Assembly (NCBI RefSeq): GCF_014337925.2
Contig: NZ_CP143423.1
Span: forward strand, 2,200,501 to 2,264,500
Reading direction: 5' to 3'
Source of the DNA: Roseobacter fucihabitans
Lineage (GTDB): Bacteria; Pseudomonadota; Alphaproteobacteria; Rhodobacterales; Rhodobacteraceae
DNA length: 64,000 bases
In this document: piece by piece, positions 42,724 through 51,882 of the stretch
Layout of the letters: each line of letters opens with the position of its first letter
How positions within the stretch are numbered: position 1 is the stretch's first letter
Notes under the pieces: generated by a model
Database searches by the model: none
What the model was told of the DNA's origin: nothing
The model's input: the letters and a program-made list of their open reading frames with translations, nothing else
Program-made: the position numbers and the translations under genes

Positions 42724-43265
42724 AGGTGGCTCAGGGCCTTTGCCAGACGCGGCAAACGGGCTTTTTTCAACAGCGCGCGCATCTCCCAGTCTTTGCCGGA
42801 CAGGCGGCGGGCCTCGGATAGAACCGCTTGCGCCACTTCCGCCACCGGCCCCGGATCATCCTGCCAGATGCGATGCAAATAGCCGTCTGGGTCCACACGT
42901 TCCAGCCCTTCTTCGGTCAAAACATCGCGCGGAAAATCTTTTGCATTCAACGTCATGATCGCGTCACTTGATGTGGCAACGGCCACCGCCAGCACATGGA
43001 TGTCATCCGCGTCGGGCAACCAGAGCAACGCCTGCACATGTGGCACCGCGGCGGCTTCGGCCTTGGGCCACCCCGCCCGCAACAACGCGATTTCACCGCG
43101 CGCCTGAGCCTCACCTGTGGGCCCGAGCTTGATTGCCGCGCGCGCCCATTCCTCCAGGATGCGTTCCGACCAGACCGGCTCGAACGCGCCCTGCTTTGCC
43201 ACGCCAAGCACCATTTCGCGCATCACCGTCGGATAGAGCACGCAGGTGTCGATAACGATCTTCAT
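42720..43265 (-). CDS. PIN-domain protein
   Basis: 181 residues. The PIN nuclease acidic residues are visible: MKIVIDTCVLYPTVMREMVL, ERILEEWARA and LWLPDADDIHVLAVAVATSS with IMTLNAKDF. PIN proteins are Mg-dependent RNases, often toxins; here no antitoxin-like small gene is adjacent, so it may be a housekeeping or orphan member. Starts only 5 bp after the methyltransferase stop, so the two are likely cotranscribed. Confidence 0.85.
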   Translation of the reverse strand: MKIVIDTCVLYPTVMREMVLGVAKQGAFEPVWSERILEEWARAAIKLGPTGEAQARGEIALLRAGWPKAEAAAVPHVQALLWLPDADDIHVLAVAVATSSDAIMTLNAKDFPRDVLTEEGLERVDPDGYLHRIWQDDPGPVAEVAQAVLSEARRLSGKDWEMRALLKKARLPRLAKALSHL

Positions 43266-43269
43266 GGGC

Positions 43270-44493
43270 TCAAAGCTGGAAGAAGATGGATTTGAGATAT
43301 CCGCTTTCTGCCAGCTGGGGCAGTTGCGGATGATCGGGTCCAGCAAAACCCGTGTGGATCAGGGAGGCGCGCCGTCCGGCCCGCCCGATCCCGCGCACAC
43401 TGGCCACGCGGAAGGCCGACAGATCAGCCGCATGCGAGCAGGAACACAGGCCCAGAATACCGTTTTCCGCAACCAGGGGTGCGGCCAATCGTGCAAGACG
43501 TTCATAGGCGCGCAACCCCGCCTCCAAGGCCGGGCGCGCCGGCGCAAAGGCAGGCGGGTCACAGATGATCACGTCGAATTCCCGACCCTGCGCGCGCAAT
43601 TCCGTCAGCGCATCAAAAGCATCCCCCTTGAGGACGCCAAACCGGTCCTGCACCCCCATCGCGCCAGCCCCCGCCTCTGCGAGATCCAGCGCGGGTTGCG
43701 ATCCATCCACGGCCAAGGCCGTTGAAGCCCCGCCCGCCAGCGCGGCGAGTGAAAACCCACCGACATGGCTAAAGACATCCAACACCCGCGCACCGCGTGA
43801 CATCGCGGCGGCAAAGGCGTGATTGGGCCGTTGATCGTAAAATATCCCGGTCTTCTGCCCGCCCAGAAGGTCGGCCATGTAAATGGCCCCGTTCATCGGG
43901 ACCTGTACCGGGCCGTCCGGCGCGCGGCCTGCCAGAACGGCGTTGATGTCATCCAGACCTTCGAGCCCGCGCGTGCGCCCGGCGGCGTTTTTCAGCACGG
44001 TGGTGACCCCGGTCACCGATTGCAACGCGGCCGTGAGCTGGGCCAACAACATCTCGGCCCAGGCTGCATTGGGCTGCACAACGCAAATCTCATCGAAACG
44101 ATCAATGACCACGCCCGGCAAACCATCCGCCTCAGCGTGGATCAAACGGTAAAACGGCGCGTCGAAAAACCGCGACCGCGCGGCGAGGGCCTTGGTGAGG
44201 CGGGTTTCAAACCAAGCCTGGTTGATATGCGCAGTGGGGTCTTGATCCAGCATCCGCGCGATGATCTTGGAGGTCGGGTTGACCGCGACAATACCCATCG
44301 GGGCGCGCGCATCATCCTGCAATTGCGCCAATGTGCCGGGGGCCAGGGCTTTGGTGCGCCGGTCCGTGACCAGCTCATTGGCATAGACCCAAGGGAATCC
44401 GTGGCGAATGGCCCTTGCATTGGTTTTGGGTTTCATCCGGACAACGGGGAGGTCATCGGGCGCGAGAGCGGGACTGGCGATAAGAGATGTCAT
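43270..44493 (-). CDS. class I SAM-dependent rRNA methyltransferase (RlmI/RlmK-like)
   Basis: 407 residues. PUA-like N-terminus (RAIRHGFPWVYANELV), middle domain, and a Rossmann SAM domain: GQKTGIFYDQRPNHAFAAAM, VLDVFSHVGGFSLAALAGG, the catalytic DVIICDPPAFAPARPALEAG and LGLCSCSHAADL, whose Cys is typical of m5C methyltransferases. Probably methylates a cytosine of 23S rRNA (RlmI type). Confidence 0.92.
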   Translation of the reverse strand: MTSLIASPALAPDDLPVVRMKPKTNARAIRHGFPWVYANELVTDRRTKALAPGTLAQLQDDARAPMGIVAVNPTSKIIARMLDQDPTAHINQAWFETRLTKALAARSRFFDAPFYRLIHAEADGLPGVVIDRFDEICVVQPNAAWAEMLLAQLTAALQSVTGVTTVLKNAAGRTRGLEGLDDINAVLAGRAPDGPVQVPMNGAIYMADLLGGQKTGIFYDQRPNHAFAAAMSRGARVLDVFSHVGGFSLAALAGGASTALAVDGSQPALDLAEAGAGAMGVQDRFGVLKGDAFDALTELRAQGREFDVIICDPPAFAPARPALEAGLRAYERLARLAAPLVAENGILGLCSCSHAADLSAFRVASVRGIGRAGRRASLIHTGFAGPDHPQLPQLAESGYLKSIFFQL

Positions 44494-44700
44494 AGCGCCC
44501 TCCTCTACTGCGTTACGGTGCCGGGCGAAAGATCACAAAAGCACGCAGTGTTATTTGACCGAAACGCCGCCGCATACAAAACCCTTGCATGCGCGCACCC
44601 CTTAACGGCCAAGACATTTCAATACCTCTCAGCAATGCACGAGCACCGGGATTGCGGGGGGATAAGACGGGATCCGTAAATATACGCCTGCCCCCGCGCC

Positions 44701-44970
44701 TCAATTGCGCGGTCGGGATCGCCATCCACCACGGCGGCGCGGTGTGGCCATGGACACCAGGCCTTCATTCATCACCTCGGTCATGGGGTGGTTGGTCTGC
44801 AACGCCCCATATTGCCCCAACAGGGCTTTCAAAACAACATGGGTGTCCTTTTCCACAGGGAGGCTCAGCGCCCAGTCGAGGAAGATGGTGCGACATTCGG
44901 CCTTTGTGATGCCCTCTATGCGGAAAGCCTCAAAGATCAGCCCTTTGGGGTCGTTGTCATCCCCTTTCAT
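44701..44970 (-). CDS. small conserved protein coupled to glnE
   Basis: 89 residues, beginning MKGDDNDPKGLIFEAFRIEG; contains TKAECRTIFLDWALSLPVEK and a basic tail TPRRRGGWRSRPRN. The start overlaps the glnE stop by 4 bp. I do not recognise the family; it looks like a short helical protein conserved after glnE in Rhodobacteraceae. Function unknown. Confidence 0.65.
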   Translation of the reverse strand: MKGDDNDPKGLIFEAFRIEGITKAECRTIFLDWALSLPVEKDTHVVLKALLGQYGALQTNHPMTEVMNEGLVSMATPRRRGGWRSRPRN

Positions 44971-47756
44971 GGCGCAGAATTCCGTGCGTCGGGACCGGTA
45001 AGTGCTGCGTCGATCAAGCGCACGGCGGCATCGTAGCTGACGCGCAGGCGGTCTTGCAGACATTCCATCGTCTCCTCCTCCAAAACGCGCAACAAAAAGG
45101 ATTGCCCCGCAGGCCCCAGCGCCTGAGCGTCCAGCGGTTTATCCGACAACAGGCGTGCCACCTGATGCAGCCTTGCGTAAAACGCATAGAAGGCCTTTAG
45201 GTCGCGCCCGTCTGCGTCCTTCAAAAGACCTGCTGCGACAGCGGCGTCCAGCCCGGTTTCGGTCTGCCCACTTGTGTCGCCCTGCATCAAGGCGCCCGCC
45301 TGCGCGAGAAGTTCGATTTCCTGTAGCCTGCCCGGACCGATTTTCGCATCCCACAGGCTGTTCGGCGCTTTTGCCGCCTGTATTCGCGCCCGCATCTGCG
45401 CCACCTCCGCGATGACATCGGATTTGACACGTTTTTTCTGCAACAGCTTGCGCAGATACGCGTCGATATCATCCGCCAATGGCTTGGGCCCCGCAATGGT
45501 CTTGGCGCGGGTCAAGGCAAGATGCTCCCAAACCCAGGCCTCCTCACTCTGATAGCTTTGAAAAGCCGCCCAGCTGGTTGCCACAGGCCCTTGGTTGCCT
45601 GAAGGGCGCAGGCGCATGTCGACCTCGAACAGCCGTCCCTGCGCCATCGGGGCGGTCAAGGCGGTGATCAGCGCCTGCGTCAGCCGCGCGTAATAGGGCC
45701 GTGTGGAGAGCGGTTTGGGACCGCTGGACATGTCGCATTCCAGCGGATCATAGATCACGATCAGATCGAGATCAGACGCCGCATTGAGCCGACCCGCCCC
45801 CAGCGAGCCCATGCCCAATACCACCGCCCCGCGTCCCGGTGGCGGCCCATGACGGATCGAGAACTGGTCAATGACCGCCGGCCAAATCACCGCCAGAACA
45901 GCGCGCGCGATGTCTGAATATTGCCGCGCCGCACCGTCGGGGGTGATGAGACCGCGCAGCATATGGACCCCGACCCGGAAATGCCACTCCTTACTCCAGC
46001 GGCGTGTGGCATCCAGCCGTGCTTCATAATCGGCTTCGGCGCGCAAACTCTGGCGCAACAGCTCTTCCAGACCCGATTGCTCCGGCCAGTCGGTAAAGAA
46101 ATCCCCCCCGATCACCGCGTCAAACACACCGGCATTGCGCGACAGATATTGCGCCAACTCGCCCGACGTCCCGGTAATATCAATCAGCAGATCCATCAGC
46201 TGCGGGTTCGCTTCCAGCAGCGAGAACAACTGCACCCCGGCAGGCAAACCCGCCAGGAAGCGATCAAAGGTCAGGAGCGCATCCTCAGGGCGCGATGACC
46301 GCGCCAATCGGGACATCAGATCCGGGCGCAGGCGGCGAAAGATTTCACGGCTGCGTTCACTGCGCAGCGCCGGGTAGCTGAGCCAGCGGGTCAACATGTC
46401 ACCGTCCAAAAGCGCCGACGCGCCCGGATCAGGGGTCGCAGGGGCAAAGAAGCCTTCGGTCATCTCATGCACCGCCCCCAATCGTTCTGCAAGCTCGCCT
46501 TGCAAGGTGGCCACGTCACAATCCATCAGGCAAGCCAGGCGTTCAAACCCTTCGTCACTGCCCGGCAGGCTATGGGTCTGCGCGTCCTGCACCATTTGCA
46601 AACGGTGCTCCACCGTGCGGTGCGCGACGTAATGATCCGCCAGCGATTGCGCCATGGGGCCTTCGACCCAACCCTTGGCGGCCAGCGCATGCAGGCTCTC
46701 GACCGTACCGCGCGTTCGCAATTCGGGATCGCGCCCCCCGGCGATCAATTGCCGCGTCTGGGTGAAAAATTCGATCTCGCGAATGCCACCGCGCCCCAGC
46801 TTCATGTTATGCCCCGGCAGCGTGATCGGCCCCCCCAGCCCCTTATGCTCGCGAATGGCCAGCCGCATGTCATGGGCGTCCTGAATGGCGGCAAAATCCA
46901 GATGCCGGCGCCACACGAAAGGCGTCAGCTCCTTGAGGAAACGGTTGCCCGCTTTGGCATCCCCCGCCGCCACACGCGCTTTGATATAGGCCGCCCGCTC
47001 CCAGGTCCGCCCGAGGCTTTCGTAATAGCGCTCTGCCGATTCCATCGCCATGCAAACCGGGGTGACGGCGGGATCAGGACGCAGGCGCAGGTCGGTGCGA
47101 AACACATAGCCCTGCGCGGTCATCTCGCTCAACGTGGCCGTCATTGCGCGTGTGGCGCGCACGAAACTGGCGCGCGCATCGTGAAAATCATCTCCATCAA
47201 AGCGGGTTTCGTCAAACAGGCAAATGAGATCAATATCAGAGGAGTAATTCAGCTCCCCTGCCCCCATCTTGCCCATGGCCAGCACGCACATGCCCGCGGC
47301 GTCCTCCAGATCGTCCTCGGTCATGCCGGGCAGCTTGCCGCGTTTGATCTGGATGGCAATCCCTGCGCGCAAGGCCGACTGGCAGGCCGCATCCGCGAAA
47401 TCACTCAGAGCGCGCGTGACCTTTTCCAGCGGCCAGGCCCCGCCCAGATCCGCCAGCGCGCTCAATAAGGCAACGCGCCGCTTGCCCCGGCGCAGCGCAT
47501 CGCCGATCCCCTCGGGCGGGGCGTTGCGCGCAGCTTTTATCTCGGTGGCAAGCGCGTCATCCGGCGCGGTCAATGCCTGCCGCAACCAGGCGGCCTCCTT
47601 TGCGATCAACCCTGCCAGATAGGGGCTGGAGCCTGCCGCCCCCCGGATCACCTCGCGGGCCTGCGGCGCGATATCGGGCACAGCCAGCACCGCCTCCGCC
47701 CCCCGATCAGGGTTGAAGGCGCGCGGACAACGGCTAAAGGCATCAACAAGTGTCAT
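44967..47756 (-). CDS. glnE: bifunctional glutamine synthetase adenylyltransferase/deadenylase
   Basis: 929 residues, normal for GlnE. Two nucleotidyltransferase domains are visible: the N-terminal one with CVLAMGKMGAGELNYSSDID and the C-terminal one with GRGAVVLGMGSLGAGRLNAA followed by SDLDLIVIYDP. The linker has KLGRGGIREIEFFTQTRQLI and the C-terminal half IGPGRLQEIELLAQAGALM. It adenylylates and deadenylylates GlnA according to PII state. The ATG at 47756 is preferred; a TTG at 47792 would add 12 residues. Confidence 0.95.
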   Translation of the reverse strand: MTLVDAFSRCPRAFNPDRGAEAVLAVPDIAPQAREVIRGAAGSSPYLAGLIAKEAAWLRQALTAPDDALATEIKAARNAPPEGIGDALRRGKRRVALLSALADLGGAWPLEKVTRALSDFADAACQSALRAGIAIQIKRGKLPGMTEDDLEDAAGMCVLAMGKMGAGELNYSSDIDLICLFDETRFDGDDFHDARASFVRATRAMTATLSEMTAQGYVFRTDLRLRPDPAVTPVCMAMESAERYYESLGRTWERAAYIKARVAAGDAKAGNRFLKELTPFVWRRHLDFAAIQDAHDMRLAIREHKGLGGPITLPGHNMKLGRGGIREIEFFTQTRQLIAGGRDPELRTRGTVESLHALAAKGWVEGPMAQSLADHYVAHRTVEHRLQMVQDAQTHSLPGSDEGFERLACLMDCDVATLQGELAERLGAVHEMTEGFFAPATPDPGASALLDGDMLTRWLSYPALRSERSREIFRRLRPDLMSRLARSSRPEDALLTFDRFLAGLPAGVQLFSLLEANPQLMDLLIDITGTSGELAQYLSRNAGVFDAVIGGDFFTDWPEQSGLEELLRQSLRAEADYEARLDATRRWSKEWHFRVGVHMLRGLITPDGAARQYSDIARAVLAVIWPAVIDQFSIRHGPPPGRGAVVLGMGSLGAGRLNAASDLDLIVIYDPLECDMSSGPKPLSTRPYYARLTQALITALTAPMAQGRLFEVDMRLRPSGNQGPVATSWAAFQSYQSEEAWVWEHLALTRAKTIAGPKPLADDIDAYLRKLLQKKRVKSDVIAEVAQMRARIQAAKAPNSLWDAKIGPGRLQEIELLAQAGALMQGDTSGQTETGLDAAVAAGLLKDADGRDLKAFYAFYARLHQVARLLSDKPLDAQALGPAGQSFLLRVLEEETMECLQDRLRVSYDAAVRLIDAALTGPDARNSAP

Positions 47757-47908
47757 GGCATCCGTTTTTGCGCTTGCGTGGGGGAACGTCAATGGGGGAC
47801 GAAAAGGGATAAGCGTGCCCTAGCTATCGGTCACAGCGGTTTATTTTCGAACACCGGGCATAAAATAACTCACCCTATCTTACTGATATATATAAGGTAT
47901 ATGCCTCA

Positions 47909-47927
47909 ATGTAAAAAACATTCACAT
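47909..47927. promoter_or_regulatory. palindromic operator candidate 1 upstream of the DUF2852 gene
   Basis: ATGTAAA-N5-TTCACAT, one mismatch from the perfect palindrome of the second site 58 bp downstream. The pair frames the likely promoter of the gene starting at 48031. Confidence 0.65.
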
Positions 47928-47966
47928 ACCCTCTTGCAACCGGGGCGACATATGCCAATCTATTTA

Positions 47967-47985
47967 ATGTGAAAGACATTCACAT
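47967..47985. promoter_or_regulatory. palindromic operator candidate 2 upstream of the DUF2852 gene
   Basis: Perfect inverted repeat ATGTGAA-N5-TTCACAT, 45 bp before the ATG. Spacing to site 1 is 58 bp centre to centre, between five and six helical turns. The regulator is unknown to me. Confidence 0.7.
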
Positions 47986-48030
47986 CCCGGACACACCGGA
48001 CCCCGCAAACCTAAACCGAAAGGCATTTTC

Positions 48031-48447
48031 ATGACCACGATCACAGATACCAGCCCTCTGGCGCACCGGCCCGGATGGTTTACACGCGCCGAAAACTGGC
48101 TGGACGCCAAGGGAAGAGGCGCATGGATTGCCGCCATGGTCCTCGGCTTTGTCTTCTTCTGGCCAGTCGGCCTCGCCCTTCTCTTCTACATGATCTGGAG
48201 CAAACGCATGTTTTCATCCTGCAACCGCAAAAGCACCTCGATGCGCCAGGGCATGAACGCCATGCGCCCCAGCGGCAACAGCGCCTTTGACGCCTATAAG
48301 ACCGACACGCTGCGCCGCCTGGAGGAAGAACAGCACCAGTTCGAGGCTTTCCTGGAGCGCCTGCGGGATGCCAAGGACAAGGCGGAGTTCGACCAATTCA
48401 TGAACGATCGCGCCGACAAGGCTGACAATAGCGCAGTACAAGCCTAA
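48031..48447 (+). CDS. DUF2852-family membrane protein
   Basis: 138 residues. One strong membrane segment (AWIAAMVLGFVFFWPVGLAL) with LLFYMIWSKRMFS, then a charged helical cytoplasmic tail (TDTLRRLEEEQHQFEAFLER). This is the DUF2852 layout. Function unknown. Preceded by two palindromic sites, so it is probably tightly regulated. Confidence 0.85.
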   Translation: MTTITDTSPLAHRPGWFTRAENWLDAKGRGAWIAAMVLGFVFFWPVGLALLFYMIWSKRMFSSCNRKSTSMRQGMNAMRPSGNSAFDAYKTDTLRRLEEEQHQFEAFLERLRDAKDKAEFDQFMNDRADKADNSAVQA

Positions 48448-48454
48448 AAGACCG

Positions 48455-48476
48455 GTGCCGGGGCTCGCTCCGGCAC
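48455..48476 (+). terminator. hairpin after the DUF2852 gene
   Basis: GTGCCGG / CCGGCAC with an 8-base loop, 8 bp after the stop; no T run, so it could be a weak terminator or processing hairpin before the RDD gene. Confidence 0.5.
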
Positions 48477-48504
48477 GTCACCCTTACCAAAGAAGACCGA
48501 AATC

Positions 48505-48945
48505 ATGACCACCCCAGACCCCCATGCACAGCCAGATTTTTACAAGGACGTCCCCCTCAAGCGCCTCCTGGCCTGGGGAGTCGATGCGCTTTTGACGTTT
48601 ATCGCCTGCCTGGTCATCCTGCCTTTTACCGCCTTTACGGGGCTGTTTTTCTTTCCGCTGCTGTTTCTGGTCGTGGGATTCATTTACCGGATGATCACGA
48701 TTGCCAATGGCTCTGCGACCTGGGGCATGCGCCTCTTTGCCATTGAACTGCGCCAGTCGAACGGCGCGCGCTTTGATGCCGGCAGCGCTTTTGCCCATAC
48801 GCTCGGCTATACGCTCAGCTGGGCCATCTTCCCGTTGCAGCTGATTTCCATGGTTCTCATGGCAACATCCGAGCGGGGTCAGGGGCTGAGCGACCACGCT
48901 TTGGGCAGCGTCATGGTCAATCGCCGCGCAAACACGCGCTCATAA
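48505..48945 (+). CDS. RDD-family membrane protein
   Basis: 146 residues. RDD pattern: [54 protein letters not shown] and a third segment [20 protein letters not shown], ending [13 protein letters not shown]. Role unknown; some members affect Na+/H+ transport. Between DUF2852 and bpt. Confidence 0.85.
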   Translation: MTTPDPHAQPDFYKDVPLKRLLAWGVDALLTFIACLVILPFTAFTGLFFFPLLFLVVGFIYRMITIANGSATWGMRLFAIELRQSNGARFDAGSAFAHTLGYTLSWAIFPLQLISMVLMATSERGQGLSDHALGSVMVNRRANTRS

Positions 48946-49013
48946 GGGGCAAACTACGCCTTGGCGGCTGGCACATGTCTTGTTATCCTGCGCTGAAACA
49001 GTCATGGAATCCA

Positions 49014-49832
49014 ATGCGCCACACGCTTCCCATCGCCCCGCAATTCTATGTGACGGCTCCGCAGCCCTGCCCCTATCTCGAAGGGCGCATGGAGCGGAAG
49101 CTGTTCACGGCGTTGCAGGGAGAAAACGCGGATAAGCTCAACGACAGCCTGTCCCAGCAGGGGTTTCGCCGCTCGCAAAATGTGCTCTACCGCCCGTCCT
49201 GCGCGGAATGTTCGGCCTGTCTGAGCGCGCGCATCGACGTGAACGCCTTTACCGCCTCTCGCAGCCAGCGCCGCACGATGCACCGTAACGCCGATCTGAA
49301 CCGTCGCGCCAGTTCGCCCTGGGCCTCGGAAGCGCAATACGAATTGTTCCGCACCTATCTGGACAGCCGCCACGCCGAGGGCGGCATGGCGGATATGGAC
49401 GTCTTCGAGTTCGCCGCCATGATCGAAGAAACCCCGATCCGCAGCCGCGTGGTTGAATATACCGATGAGGCGAGCAAAGAGCTGATCGGGGTCAGCCTGA
49501 CCGATGTGCTCTCGGATGGGTTGAGTATGGTTTATTCCTTCTATGCGCCCGATCATCTCAAACGCTCGCTCGGGACATATATGATCCTTGATCACATCAG
49601 GATCGCGCAGGAAGCGGGCCTGCCCTATTTGTACCTAGGCTATTGGGTGCCCGGCAGCCAGAAGATGGGCTATAAGGCGAAGTTCTCAGGACTTGAGGTC
49701 TACATCGGCGGGCAATGGCAGGCGATGCGCGATCCCGAAGCGTTCAGCGCCGACACCCATCCGCTCTCCACGGATCCGATTGCCGAACAGGTCGCGAATA
49801 TTCACCTGCCGGATACGCGCCCGACGCGGTGA
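49014..49832 (+). CDS. bpt: aspartate/glutamate leucyltransferase
   Basis: 272 residues. N-terminal cysteine-rich domain ([40 protein letters not shown]) and C-terminal GNAT-like domain ([40 protein letters not shown]). It transfers Leu from Leu-tRNA to N-terminal Asp/Glu, marking proteins for ClpAP (N-degron pathway). The internal ATG at 49014 ([15 protein letters not shown]) matches known N-termini better than 48975. Confidence 0.94.
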   Translation: MRHTLPIAPQFYVTAPQPCPYLEGRMERKLFTALQGENADKLNDSLSQQGFRRSQNVLYRPSCAECSACLSARIDVNAFTASRSQRRTMHRNADLNRRASSPWASEAQYELFRTYLDSRHAEGGMADMDVFEFAAMIEETPIRSRVVEYTDEASKELIGVSLTDVLSDGLSMVYSFYAPDHLKRSLGTYMILDHIRIAQEAGLPYLYLGYWVPGSQKMGYKAKFSGLEVYIGGQWQAMRDPEAFSADTHPLSTDPIAEQVANIHLPDTRPTR

Positions 49833-49845
49833 AGTAGATTCGGCA

Positions 49846-50853
49846 GGATTGCATACAAGAACGAAGCACTGGCACTTGTGGCTGATGTCTTGTGTTGCTC
49901 TGAACGCTGCGCATTTTGAGATCTGACGAACCTGACTGACGATTGAGCCTTCTCAATCAACGGACAGGAGAGTTTCCATGACAGATGAGAAGATGAGCCC
50001 GCTACGTGAGCGGATGATCGAGGATATACGTATCCATGGGATGTGCGACAAAGCTCAAAAAGCATATATCAGGGCGATTAAACATTTTGCCGAGTTCTTG
50101 AAGCGGTCCCCTGACACCGCCACGCCGGATGATTTGCGCGCCTATCAGCTTCATATGACCGATACGGAAGTGACCCCGCCGACGTTTAATGCTCGAATCA
50201 TGGCGCCGCGGTTTCTATTTGGTACCACCTGTGACCGTGGGGAGATGAAGCGCTATATGCAGTTCCGGACGCAGCCGCGCAGGCTGCCGACGGTTCTGAG
50301 TATCGAAGAGGTGTCCGAGGTCATTGTGGCGGCCCCTGGGCCAGGTCTCAAATATCGCGCGGCACTCAGTATCAGCTATGGAGCGGGTTTACGGGCGTCT
50401 GAAGTCTGTAGCCTCAAAGTCAGCGACATTGATAGCGACCGGATGCTGATCCACGTTGACGAGGGCAAAGGCGGCAAGGACCGCAAGGTGATGCTGTCGC
50501 CTGACCTATTGGACCTGCTACGCGACTACTGGCGCGAGGCGCAGCCTGCGGGGTGGTTGTTTCCGGGTAAACCCAAGATCAACCCAATCTCTGCACGACA
50601 GTTAAGTCGGGCATTCAACTCAGCCAAGCATTTGGTAGGTATTTCCAAGCCCGCAACTTTACACACGCTGCGGCACAGCTTTGCCACGGACCTGTTGGAG
50701 GCAAACATCGACGTCCGGGTGATCCAAGTGTTGCTCGACCACGCCAAGCTGAGCACGACGGCGCGTTCCTCCTAGTCATGTTTCCCAACGCGGGCCGCCG
50801 TCGCACAGAAACGAAACCCTTCGCTCAGGCCAGCATCGAAAAACCTTAAACAA
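49846..50853 (+). mobile_element. IS91-family element copy 0, internally deleted
   Basis: Diverged copy of the elements that follow. It keeps the left end (CAAG at the junction near 49848, hairpin GATTGAG / CTCAATC at 49941-49958), most of the recombinase gene, and the right end (CCTCCTAGTCATGTTTCCCA from about 50767). About 1.5 kb, from the recombinase C-terminus through the whole transposase, is gone; the frame runs straight into the element end. Non-autonomous relic. Confidence 0.82.
49978..50775 (+). pseudogene. IS91-associated tyrosine recombinase, truncated (copy 0)
   Basis: 265 residues against 295 in the intact copies. SAM-like N-terminal domain and catalytic core with LHTLRHSFATDLLEANIDVR are present, but the protein ends STTARSS where the intact copies read STTARYTHVAT, so the catalytic Tyr is lost. 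Must be inactive in strand exchange. Confidence 0.85.
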
Positions 50854-50984
50854 AGGACGAAGCCGCTGCCGCGGCAATGGCGATTGTTGCGGGTGTTGTG
50901 CGCTGACTTTAGCCGTGTGGATTTTGAGATTTAACGAACCTGTCTGACGATTGAGGCTTCTCAATCAACGGACAGGAGTTCCCC

Positions 50985-51872
50985 ATGACACATGAGAAGA
51001 TGACCCCGCTTCGGGAGCGGATGATGGAAGACATGCGCATCCACGGGATGGGCGACAAGGCTCAGAAGGCGCACATTCGGGCGATCAAACACTTTTCTGG
51101 TTTTCTTGGGCGCTCGCCCGATACCGCCACGCCAGATGATCTTCGGGCGTATCAGTTGCATATGACCGATACGGAAGTGACACCGCCCACATTCAACGCG
51201 CGGATCATGGCGCTGCGGTTCCTGTTCGGTACAACCTGCAACCGTGAAGACATGAAGAAGTACATGCAGTTCCGCACGCAGCCACGCAGGCTGCCAACAG
51301 TGCTGAGTATCGAAGATGTTTCGGAGCTTCTTGCTGCGGCACCCGGCCCGGGTCTGAAGTATCGGGCGGCGCTAAGTATTTCCTATGGTGCGGGTCTGCG
51401 GGCATCTGAGGTTTGCAATCTCAAGGTCAGCGATATCGATAGTGACCGGATGTTAATCCATGTCGATGAAGGCAAGGGGCGCAAGGACCGCAAGGTCATG
51501 CTGTCACCCGATCTCTTGGACTTGTTGCGTGACTATTGGTGCGAAGCGCGCCCCGAGGGATGGCTCTTTCCGGGCAAGCCGAAGATCAATCCGGTCACGT
51601 CGAGGCAATTGGGTCGGGCGTTCAACTCGGCCAAACATCTGGTTGGTATTTCAAAGCCAGCCACGCTGCATACCTTGCGGCACAGCTTTGCCACCCATCT
51701 TATGGAGGCTGGAACGGATGTGCGGGTGATTCAGGTCTTACTGGGTCACGCCAAGCTGAGCACGACAGCGCGTTATACCCATGTTGCGACTAAAACAATC
51801 CGGGATACGCCCAGCCCGTTTGAAGCTCTCAAAAGGCTGAACGTACAGACCCGCAAGCGCAGACGGGAATAA
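50985..51872 (+). CDS. IS91-associated tyrosine recombinase (copy 1)
   Basis: 295 residues. Core-binding domain with HIRAIKHFSGFLGRSPDTAT, catalytic residues: Arg in YGAGLRASEVCNLKVSDID, HTLRHSFATHLMEAG (H-x-x-R), GHAKLSTTARYTHVATK (His and Tyr). Xer/phage-integrase type. In this IS91 subgroup its role alongside the HUH transposase is unclear; it may resolve intermediates. GGACAGGAG precedes the ATG. Ends 10 bp before the transposase. Confidence 0.92.
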   Translation: MTHEKMTPLRERMMEDMRIHGMGDKAQKAHIRAIKHFSGFLGRSPDTATPDDLRAYQLHMTDTEVTPPTFNARIMALRFLFGTTCNREDMKKYMQFRTQPRRLPTVLSIEDVSELLAAAPGPGLKYRAALSISYGAGLRASEVCNLKVSDIDSDRMLIHVDEGKGRKDRKVMLSPDLLDLLRDYWCEARPEGWLFPGKPKINPVTSRQLGRAFNSAKHLVGISKPATLHTLRHSFATHLMEAGTDVRVIQVLLGHAKLSTTARYTHVATKTIRDTPSPFEALKRLNVQTRKRRRE

Positions 51873-51882
51873 CCGAGGCCGG

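Noticed and set aside
42720-43265. PIN protein as a toxin-antitoxin pair
   Set aside because: No small antitoxin-like gene lies beside it; neighbours are a methyltransferase and a protease.
46561-46600. CCCGGCAGGC inside glnE resembling the start of the hairpin elements
   Set aside because: No GAGAGGG arm and no matching stem follow; the glnE frame is uninterrupted and normal here.
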